Program-made: the position numbers and the translations under genes
Assembly (NCBI GenBank): GCA_964578535.1
Contig: CAZODI010000014.1
Location: forward strand, 1-64,000
Source of the DNA: PHBD01 sp964578535
Lineage (GTDB): Bacteria > Desulfobacterota > Syntrophia > Syntrophales > PHBD01
DNA length: 64,000 nt
Reading direction: 5' to 3'
The notes under the pieces: generated by a model
Seen by the model: only the letters and a program-made list of their open reading frames with translations
Database searches by the model: none
Told to the model about the DNA's origin: nothing
Part shown: piece after piece, positions 32,815-40,463 of the stretch
Layout: every line of letters begins with the position of its first letter
Numbering within the stretch: position 1 is the first letter of the stretch

Positions 32815-35517
32815 ATGGAAAAGAAAATCCCTCTCACCATCGACGGCAAGGCCGTCAAAGCCTTTCCGGGACAGACGATCCTGGAGGTAGCCCGGCAGAA
32901 CGGGATCTTTATTCCCACGCTCTGCTACATGGACCGGACGACGAAGGTCGGCGCCTGCCGGGTGTGTGTCGTGGACGTCGAGGGTGCCCGTACGCTCGTC
33001 GCGTCGTGCTGCATGCCCATCAGCCCGGGCATGGTGGTCCGTACGGACACGCCGAAGGTCCGCGCAGCCCAGCGGATGGTCGTGGAGCTCCTCTGGTCCT
33101 CGGGGGACCACAATTGCCTCACCTGCGAGCGCAACGGCAACTGCGAACTCCAGGACCTGGTCTACCGGTTCCAGATCGAGAAGCCCCGCTTCGACATCCA
33201 GCCCCCCGGACACGCGAAGGATCAATCCAACACCATGATCCAGCGGGACCTGAACAAGTGCATCCTCTGCGGCCGGTGCATCCGGGCGTGCAACGAGATC
33301 CAGGTGAACGAAGTTCTCGACTTCAACCGCCGCGGATCCCGGGCCAAAGTCGGTCCCGCCTTCGACGCCGACTACATCGACTCGAACTGCTTTTTCTGCG
33401 GGGAGTGTGCGGACGCCTGCCCCGTGGGCGCCATCACGCTCCGTCCCGCCCGCTTCTCAGGAAGACCCTGGGAGGTAAAAAAGGTCCGCACGACCTGCAC
33501 GTACTGCGGCGTCGGCTGCCAGATGGAACTGAACGTCCATGAAGACCGCATTGTCTCCGTGACGGGAACCCCGGCCTTCGGCGAGCCCAACCTGGGAAGT
33601 CTCTGCGTGAAAGGACGGTTCGGCATGGACTTCGTCCAGCACCCGGACCGCCTCAAGACGCCTCTGGTCCGCAGGCAAAAGGGCGGCGAGCTGGAGGAGG
33701 CCTCGTGGGAGGAGGCCCTGGATCTCGTGGCGAAGCGATTCGGGGAAATTCGGGATAAGAACGGGCCGGACGCCCTGGCGGGCCTCTCCTCGGCCCGCTG
33801 CACCAACGAGGAGAATTACCTCTTCCAGAAATTCATGCGCGCGGTGATCGGCACCAACCATGTGGATCACTGCGCACGGCTCTGACACTCCGTAACGGTG
33901 GCCGGTCTGGCCGCCGCCTTCGGGAGTGGAGCCATGACGAACTCCATCGCGGAGCTCGAGAGCACCGAGTGCATCCTGGCAACGGGGACGAACACCACGG
34001 AGAACCACCCGGTCATCGGGGCCGTGGTGAAGAGGGCCGTCCGCCAGCACGGGACGAAGCTGATCGTCATCGACCCGCGGGAAATCACCCTGACCAAATA
34101 CGCCGACATCTGGCTCCGCCAGAGACCCGGGACGGACGTGGCCGTCCTGAACGGCCTGATGAACGTCATCCTGGCGGAAAACCTTTACGACAAGGTCTAT
34201 GTCGAGGGTCGGACCGAGAATTTCGAAGCCTTCCGGAAGGTTGTGGAGAAGTACACTCCGGAGGCAGTCGAGAAGATCTCCGGCGTTCCCGCGGAAGACC
34301 TGAAACGGGCGGCCCGGATGTATGCAAAGGCGAAACGGGCGTCCATTCTCTACTCCATGGGCATCACCCAGCACATCACCGGGACGGATAACGTCAAGTC
34401 CATCGCGAACCTGGCGATGCTCTGCGGCAACGTCGGCATCGTGGGAGGCGGCGTGAATCCCCTGCGGGGGCAGAACAACGTCCAGGGAGCCTGCGACATG
34501 GGAGCCCTGCCGAACGTCTTCCCGGCCTACCAGCAGGTGGCCAGCCCGGAGGTTCGGGCGTCTTTCGAGAAGGCCTGGGGAGTGAAGGCCCTTCCGGACA
34601 AGCCGGGCCTCACGGTCGTGGAGATCATGAATGCTGCCCACCACGGCGACATCCGGGGGCTCTACATCATGGGCGAGAATCCCATGGTCTCCGATCCGGA
34701 CCTGTCACACGTGGAAGAATCCCTGAAAAAACTCGATTTCCTGGTGGTCCAGGACATCTTTCTGACGGAGACGGCCCGTCTTGCCGACGTGGTCCTGCCT
34801 TCGGCGTCCTTCGCCGAGAAGGACGGGACATTCACCAACACGGAGCGGCGCGTCCAGAGGATCCGCAAGGCCGTCAGCCCCCCGGGGGAGGCACTCCCGG
34901 ACTGGGCGATCATCGCCGGCATCGCGACACGCATGGGATATCCCATGGCATACGGCAATGTACGGGAGATCTGGGAGGAGATCCGGAAGGTCACGCCGAG
35001 TTACGCCGGCATCTCCTACAAGCGGATCGAGCGGGAGGGGATCCAGTGGCCCTGCCCGAACGTCGAGCATCCGGGGACGCGGTTTCTCCATAAGGACCGC
35101 TTTTCCCGCGGCCGGGGCCTCTTTGCCGCCATCGAGTACCTGCCGCCGGCGGAGGAGCCGGACGAGACGTATCCCATGATTCTATCGACGGGACGGGTCC
35201 TTTACCACTACCACACGGGGACCATGACCCGCCTGGCGAAGGGCCTCTCGGAGCGGTATCCCGAGAGCCTCGTCGAGATCCATCCCGAGGATGCGGCACG
35301 TCTGGGTATCGGCGACGGGCGCTCGGTGCGGCTCACTTCGCGGCGGGGAGCCGTGGAGGCAAAGGCCATGATCACGGACCGCTCTCCCGTGGGTACGGTG
35401 TTCATGAACTTCCATTTCCGCGAGGCCGCGGTGAACCTCCTGACGAATCCCGCCCTGGATCCCGTCGGGAAGATTCCCGAATTCAAGGTCTGCGCTGTTC
35501 GTGTCGAGGCTGCCTGA
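32815..35517 (+). CDS. fdhA: Selenocysteine formate dehydrogenase alpha subunit with NuoG-like N-terminus
   Basis: Oxidises formate to CO2 or the reverse at a Mo/W-bis-pterin site in the cytoplasm. The 900-codon gene contains an in-frame TGA at 33883-33885 (residue 357) in the context HCARL-U-HSVTVAGLA, exactly where the family has Sec or Cys; both halves share one frame. N-terminal domains are a [2Fe-2S] ferredoxin (CYMDRTTKVGACRVC), a NuoG-like His-Cys cluster (HNCLTCERNGNCELQ), two 4Fe-4S motifs (CILCGRCIRAC, CFFCGECADACPVG) and the catalytic 4Fe-4S motif (CTYCGVGCQ). The C-terminal molydopterin-binding domain is complete. ATG at 32815 follows GGAGGATCT. NuoE/NuoF-like partner subunits and sel genes are not in the window. 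Automatic callers will split this gene at 33885. Confidence 0.95.
33886..33928 (+). promoter_or_regulatory. Bacterial SECIS element in fdhA
   Basis: Directly after the UGA, CACTCC (33886-33891) pairs with GGAGTG (33923-33928), and GGTGGCC (33897-33903) pairs with GGCCGCC (33909-33915) with one G-U pair. The apical loop is GGTCT (33904-33908), the loop motif recognised by SelB in the E. coli fdhF SECIS. Position and loop fit a functional selenocysteine insertion signal. Confidence 0.85.
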
Positions 35518-35627
35518 GCCGCGGGCGCGAAAACGGCGGAGTCGCATCGTCTTCCGTCCCCGCGGAAGCGGCGTCCCGCGGGGGTTCGGCGTGGGGGGCT
35601 GAAGCCAAAACGCCGCAGCCATAACGC

Positions 35628-35656
35628 TTGACAGGCATAGTGCCGGGTGATATACG
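35628..35656 (+). promoter_or_regulatory. Promoter of tRNA-Pro
   Basis: TTGACA (35628-35633), a 17-base spacer and TATACG (35651-35656) form a near-consensus sigma-70 promoter ending 14 bases before the mature tRNA 5' end. Confidence 0.75.
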
Positions 35657-35670
35657 CTGCTCCAGTGTGT

Positions 35671-35747
<77 letters not shown>

Positions 35748-35832
35748 TCTTTTGAAAGCCCTGCGGGCACCAATTCCGGCGAGAAGACATGGGGAATGCC
35801 CGGGAAATCGAGGGTGACCCTTCCGCCCGCTG

Positions 35833-35869
35833 AAAACAGCATCTTTCCGAGGGAAGGTGCTGTTTTTTT
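35833..35869 (+). terminator. Intrinsic terminator after tRNA-Pro
   Basis: ACAGCATCTTTCC pairs with GGAAGGTGCTGT (one mismatch, one bulge), followed by a run of seven T. It lies about 86 bp after the tRNA and about 60 bp before rfbH, so it probably ends the tRNA transcript. Confidence 0.75.
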
Positions 35870-35928
35870 ATGCCTGGCGGAAGGTGGGCACCGGAAGGGA
35901 CCCTGTCGCCGGGAAGAGGCAATCCGGA

Positions 35929-37251
35929 ATGCGTGACGTGACAAGAACCGAGATTCGCGAGGAGATCGGGGACCTGGTTGCGGAGCTGTTCGCCGCCGGA
36001 CGCGCCGGGGAGCGCTTTGTTCCGGGAGAGACCCCCGTCCATTATGCCGGGCGTGTGTTCGACGAGCGCGAGATCCAGGCGGCCGTTGCGGCGTGCCTCG
36101 ATTTCTGGCTCACCGAAGGCGCACATGCACAGCGGTTTCAGCAAGACCTGGCGGAGAAGCTGGGCGTCCGGGAAACCGTTCTCGTGAATTCGGGCTCCTC
36201 GGCGAACCTGCTGGCCGTCACGGCCCTGACCTCGCCGCTTCTGAAAGACCGCTGCCTGAAGCCGGGAGACGAGATCATCACCGCGGCCGCGGGCTTCCCC
36301 ACCACCGTGAATCCGATTCTCCAGAACGGTCTCGTGCCGGTCTTTATCGACTCCTTCCCTCCAACCTACAATCCGCGGGCGGAAGACATCGCCGCCGCCG
36401 TCGGCCCCCGGACGAGGGCCGTCTTCCTGGCCCATACCCTGGGAAATCCCATCGACGCCGATGCCGTCCTGGAGATCGTCCGGAGGCACGACCTGTTCCT
36501 CATCGAGGACTGCTGCGACGCCTTGGGGTCCACGTACCGGGGCCGCCAGGCCGGGACGTTCGGAATTCTCTCCACGTTCAGCTTCTACGCTGCCCACCAC
36601 ATCACCTTAGGCGAGGGGGGCGCCGTGGCCTCTTCGGATCCGGTCCTGCTCCGGATCCTCCGTTCCCTGAAGGACTGGGGCCGAGACTGCCACTGCGGGC
36701 CGGGCCAGAACAATGCCTGCGGACGGCGCTTCACCGGCCGGCACGGCAATCTGCCGGAAGGGTACGACCACAAGTACGTTTACTCTCATCTTGGCTACAA
36801 CCTGAAGGCCACGGATATTCAGGCCGCCATCGGCGTGGAGCAGCTGAAGAAGCTGGACCGGTTCTGCGCCGCCCGGCGGGAGAACTACCGGTCCTGGATG
36901 GAGCGCTTCCGTCCCCTGGAGGACCGCTTCATCCTTCCGGAGGCGACCCCGGGGAGCGATCCCGCCTGGTTCGCCTTCCCCCTGACCGTCCGCGAGGGAA
37001 CGGGCTTCACCCGGCGGCAGGTCACGGATTTCCTGAATGAAAAGCTGGTTGAGACGAGGAATCTCTTCGGGGGCAACCTGCTCCGCCAGCCGGCCTACCT
37101 GGACGTTCGCCACCGTGTTGCCGGAGAGCTGGACGGGGCGGACCGCATCATGAACGACTCCTTCTTCATCGGCACCTATCCGGGGATCGGCGAGGCCCAG
37201 ATCGACTACACCATGGACGTCTTCCGGCGATTCCTGGAAAGGGAGGGGTGA
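35929..37251 (+). CDS. rfbH: CDP-6-deoxy-xylo-4-hexulose 3-dehydrase (RfbH)
   Basis: Removes the C3 hydroxyl of CDP-4-keto-6-deoxyglucose in CDP-3,6-dideoxyhexose biosynthesis, using PMP and a [2Fe-2S] cluster. The 440-residue product has the aminotransferase-like fold with the diagnostic SFYAAHHITLGEGG: His replaces the usual PLP Lys, as in all E1-type dehydrases. A Cys-rich segment follows (DWGRDCHCGPGQNNACGRRF), matching the cluster-binding region. Start MRDVTRTEIREEI at 35929 fits the family. First gene of the sugar cassette, 6 bp upstream of rfbG. The reductase partner (E3/RfbI) is not in the window. Confidence 0.93.
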   Translation: MRDVTRTEIREEIGDLVAELFAAGRAGERFVPGETPVHYAGRVFDEREIQAAVAACLDFWLTEGAHAQRFQQDLAEKLGVRETVLVNSGSSANLLAVTALTSPLLKDRCLKPGDEIITAAAGFPTTVNPILQNGLVPVFIDSFPPTYNPRAEDIAAAVGPRTRAVFLAHTLGNPIDADAVLEIVRRHDLFLIEDCCDALGSTYRGRQAGTFGILSTFSFYAAHHITLGEGGAVASSDPVLLRILRSLKDWGRDCHCGPGQNNACGRRFTGRHGNLPEGYDHKYVYSHLGYNLKATDIQAAIGVEQLKKLDRFCAARRENYRSWMERFRPLEDRFILPEATPGSDPAWFAFPLTVREGTGFTRRQVTDFLNEKLVETRNLFGGNLLRQPAYLDVRHRVAGELDGADRIMNDSFFIGTYPGIGEAQIDYTMDVFRRFLEREG

Positions 37252-37257
37252 ATCGGC

Positions 37258-38340
37258 ATGAACCCGTTTGACGACTTCTATCGCGGCCGCCGGGTCCTGG
37301 TAACGGGCCATACGGGTTTCAAGGGCTCCTGGCTCGTGCTCTGGCTCCGGAGACTCGGGGCCGAGGTCACCGGCTTCGCGCTGCCGCCCGCGACGGAGCC
37401 CTCCCACTTTGCCATCCTGGGCCTGGAGAAGCGAATCCGCCACCGGGAGGGAGACATCCGCGATCTCGACGCCGTCCGGAAGACCTTCCGCGAGGCGGAA
37501 CCGGAGGTCGTCTTCCACCTGGCAGCCCAGGCCATCGTCAGGACCTCCTACGAAAGTCCCAAGGAGACTATCGACGTCAACGTCGGGGGCACCGTCAACG
37601 TTCTGGAGGCCATCCGAAGCGCGTCCTCCGTCCGTTCCGCCGTCGTCGTGACGTCCGACAAGTGCTACGAGAACCGCGAATGGGTCTGGGGCTACCGGGA
37701 AGAAGATCCCCTGGGCGGCCATGATCCCTACAGCGCCAGCAAGGGCGCCGCGGAGATCGTCTGTGGGGCCTACGGTCGATCGTATTTCAATCCCGGCGGC
37801 CGGGGTCCGCACATGGGATTCGCCACAGCAAGGGCCGGGAATGTCATTGGGGGGGGCGACTGGGCGGCGGACCGCCTCATCCCCGACTGCGTCCGGGCCC
37901 TCGTGGCGGGGAAAGCCGTCGTCATCCGGAACCCCGGGGCCACCCGGCCCTGGCAGCACGTCCTGGATCCGCTCTCCGGTTACCTTCTGCTGGCCAGGCG
38001 GCTGGCGGAGGATCCCGTCCGCTTCTCCGGCGCCTGGAACTTCGGCCCCGCTGACGGCCCGGCCGTGCCTGTCCGAGAGGTGGCCGCCGGATTCGTGGGA
38101 TTCTGGCCGCGGGGAAGGCTCCGGCTGGAGGCGGCCGGGAAAGAGGCGCCCCACGAGGCCCATGCGCTGGCCCTCTGCACCGACAAGGCGCGCAAGATCC
38201 TCGGCTGGCGGCCCATTCTCGCTGCCGGGGAGGCCGTCGACTGGACGGCAGCCTGGTATCGCGCCTGGCAGCAGGGGGAAGAAAATCTCCGCTCCCTCTC
38301 GCTGCGCCAGATCCGGCGATACGAAAAATCCTCAACATGA
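37258..38340 (+). CDS. rfbG: CDP-glucose 4,6-dehydratase
   Basis: Converts CDP-glucose to CDP-4-keto-6-deoxyglucose, the substrate of RfbH. This 360-residue extended short-chain dehydrogenase has the NAD motif GHTGFKGSWL, the catalytic Tyr-Lys pair in DPYSASKGAAE and the family-specific TSDKCYENREWVWGYRE. GGGAGGGG lies 9 bases before the ATG. The order rfbH-rfbG-rfbF differs from the F-G-H order of the enterobacterial loci. Confidence 0.95.
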   Translation: MNPFDDFYRGRRVLVTGHTGFKGSWLVLWLRRLGAEVTGFALPPATEPSHFAILGLEKRIRHREGDIRDLDAVRKTFREAEPEVVFHLAAQAIVRTSYESPKETIDVNVGGTVNVLEAIRSASSVRSAVVVTSDKCYENREWVWGYREEDPLGGHDPYSASKGAAEIVCGAYGRSYFNPGGRGPHMGFATARAGNVIGGGDWAADRLIPDCVRALVAGKAVVIRNPGATRPWQHVLDPLSGYLLLARRLAEDPVRFSGAWNFGPADGPAVPVREVAAGFVGFWPRGRLRLEAAGKEAPHEAHALALCTDKARKILGWRPILAAGEAVDWTAAWYRAWQQGEENLRSLSLRQIRRYEKSST

Positions 38341-38538
38341 CGGGATATTTATAGTCTGCGTGACGTTCATCACATTCTTCGACCGCAGAATGTGTGCATG
38401 AGACAGTCCCGGCACACTCGGATCGGGGATGGAAAGCGGGCCGAAGATCGTGTATGGTTTCGATGGGATAAAAGATCGCACCCGGTTTCCGGATGCCGGA
38501 GGGAGAGAATGCCCCGGAACGTGAGAGGAAAAAAGAAG

Positions 38539-39309
38539 ATGCCGCCCGTCGTGATCCTCTGCGGCGGAATGGGGACGAGGCTGGCGGAGCAGACGGAGGT
38601 CCGGCCGAAGCCGATGGTGGAGATCGGCGGACGGCCTATGCTCTGGCACATTATGAAGCACTACGCCCGGTACGGCTGCCGGGAATTCTACCTGGCCCTG
38701 GGCTACAAGGGCGAGTACATCAAGCGCTATTTCCTGGAATTCCACACCCTGAACCGCGACTTCACGGTCAATCTCGGAGACGGACGCATCGGCGTGCTGG
38801 ATTGCGCCAACGGGGAGGACTGGACGGTCCATCTCGTGGACACAGGCCTGGAGACGATGACGGGGGGGCGCCTGAAACGCATCGCGCCGCTCCTGCCGAG
38901 GGGGCGGTTCCTCATGACCTACGGGGACGGCGTGGGCGACGTGGACCTGGATAAGCTCCTGGCCTTTCATCGCTCCCGCAAGGGGCTCGTGACGCTGACC
39001 GCCGTGAGGCCGCCGGCCCGGTTCGGCGCACTGGACTTCGAAGGCGACCGCATTGTCCGCTTCAAGGAAAAGTCGGTTGTCAGCGAGGGCTGGATCAACG
39101 GCGGATTCTTCGTCATCGAGCCGGCCGCCCTGGATTACATCGCGCGGGACGTCATGTGGGAGCACGACCCCATGGAGCGGCTCGCCGCGGAAGGCCGGGT
39201 GTACGCCTACCGCCATGAGGGCTTCTGGCAGTGCATGGACACGCTCCGGGAACTCAAGTACCTGGAGTCCCTCTGGGAAAGCGGCTCTCCGCCCTGGAAG
39301 ACATGGTGA
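38539..39309 (+). CDS. rfbF: Glucose-1-phosphate cytidylyltransferase
   Basis: Makes CDP-glucose from CTP and glucose-1-phosphate, the first step of the CDP-dideoxyhexose pathway. The 256-residue protein has the nucleotidyltransferase signature CGGMGTRLAEQTEVRPKPMV, the metal site TYGDGVGDVD and the C-terminal FWQCMDTLRE. I chose the ATG at 38539 because the family begins at this beta-strand (MPPVVILCGG); ATG at 38509 with GGAGGGA upstream is an alternative. It is separated from rfbG by a 198-bp AT-richer spacer. Its end overlaps the next gene by 7 bp. Confidence 0.93.
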   Translation: MPPVVILCGGMGTRLAEQTEVRPKPMVEIGGRPMLWHIMKHYARYGCREFYLALGYKGEYIKRYFLEFHTLNRDFTVNLGDGRIGVLDCANGEDWTVHLVDTGLETMTGGRLKRIAPLLPRGRFLMTYGDGVGDVDLDKLLAFHRSRKGLVTLTAVRPPARFGALDFEGDRIVRFKEKSVVSEGWINGGFFVIEPAALDYIARDVMWEHDPMERLAAEGRVYAYRHEGFWQCMDTLRELKYLESLWESGSPPWKTW

Positions 39310-40463
39310 ACAGGCAGAAGAAGGCATCGGAACGGGTTATGCGGGCGGCCGTGGTTACGGGGAGCCGCCGAGAAACGGGGAGAGCCGCCGGAAACCCCCT
39401 GGCGGAGGACCTGGACCACGTCCTGGACAGGACCCGGGACCTCTGGGAAGAGCTGCGGGGCGGCCGGATCTTCATCACCGGCGGGACGGGATTTTTCGGC
39501 TGCTGGCTCCTGGAGAGCCTCCTGTGGGCCAACCGGGAACTGGGGCTGAAGGCCAGGGCCGTCGTCCTGACCCGCGACCCGGGGCGCTTCGCGAAAAAGG
39601 CGCCGCACCTGGCGGGCGACCCGGCGGTCCGGCTGCATGGCGGCGATGTCCGGACATTCCGTTTCCCGCGGGGTGCCTTTTCTCATGCAATCCACGCCGC
39701 CGTGGAGGCCGACGATTCAGTCTGTGCCTCGAATCCGCTGGATGAGATGGACGTGACGGTTCTCGGAACCCGTCGTATTCTGGATTTCGCCCGGCAGGCC
39801 GGCGTCCGGAAGTTCCTGTTTACAAGTTCCGGCGCCGTTTACGGCAGGCAGCCTGCCGATGTGCCCCGCATGCTCGAGGATTATACCGGAGCGCCGGACC
39901 AGGTAGACACCGTGTCGCGCTATGCCATCGCAGGCGAGGCCAAGCGGGCCGCTGAATCGATGTGTGTCCTTGCGGCACGGATGTTCGGCCTGGAGGTTAA
40001 GATCGCCCGCTGTTTTTCGTTTATCGGCCCGGGGTTGCCCCTTGACGGAAAGTTCGCCGCAGGGAATTTCTTCCGGGATGCCTTGGCGGTCAGGCCGATT
40101 ATCGTCAAAGGAGACGGGACGGCCGTCCGCTCGTATCTTTATGCGGCAGACTTGGTTGTCTGGCTCTGGACGATTCTTTTCCGGGGCGCCTGCGGTCGGC
40201 CTTACAACGTCGGTTCCGAGGAGGAGATCACGATCCGAGAACTGGCACGGGCCATCTCGGGATGCTTCGATCCGCCCGTACCCGTCCGGGTCATGAAGCG
40301 GCGGCGACCGGGCGTGGCTGTAGACAGGTATGTTCCTTCGACGACGAGAGCCGAAATGGAGCTTGGATTGGCACCTGGCCTGGACCTGTCGGAGGCGGTT
40401 GCAAGGACAGCCATCCGACTGTCAGTATCAACTTCGCAGAGTCGGATCGTAAAGGAAACATGA
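39303..40463 (+). CDS. NAD-dependent epimerase/dehydratase (extended SDR)
   Basis: A 386-residue nucleotide-sugar SDR. The Rossmann motif GGTGFFGCWL lies at about residue 60 after an unusual N-terminal extension, and the substrate-binding Ser-Ser region is FTSSGAVYGRQ. The catalytic YxxxK is odd: the sequence reads YAIAGEAKRAAE, so the position of the usual Tyr in Y-G-E-x-K is Ala and a Tyr lies three residues earlier. By position in the locus it should modify the CDP-4-keto-3,6-dideoxy sugar, as 4-ketoreductase or epimerase (compare RfbJ or YerF). It overlaps rfbF by 7 bp and the next gene by 4 bp. ATG at 39339 is a possible later start. Confidence 0.75.
   Translation: MVNRQKKASERVMRAAVVTGSRRETGRAAGNPLAEDLDHVLDRTRDLWEELRGGRIFITGGTGFFGCWLLESLLWANRELGLKARAVVLTRDPGRFAKKAPHLAGDPAVRLHGGDVRTFRFPRGAFSHAIHAAVEADDSVCASNPLDEMDVTVLGTRRILDFARQAGVRKFLFTSSGAVYGRQPADVPRMLEDYTGAPDQVDTVSRYAIAGEAKRAAESMCVLAARMFGLEVKIARCFSFIGPGLPLDGKFAAGNFFRDALAVRPIIVKGDGTAVRSYLYAADLVVWLWTILFRGACGRPYNVGSEEEITIRELARAISGCFDPPVPVRVMKRRRPGVAVDRYVPSTTRAEMELGLAPGLDLSEAVARTAIRLSVSTSQSRIVKET

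Noticed and set aside
33883..33885. Nonsense mutation splitting formate dehydrogenase into two genes
   Set aside because: The codon is TGA at the conserved Sec position, the frame continues, and a SECIS-like hairpin follows; selenocysteine is the better explanation.
36565..36600. RfbH as a dead aminotransferase because the PLP lysine is missing
   Set aside because: His at this site is the normal state for the dehydrase family to which RfbH belongs.
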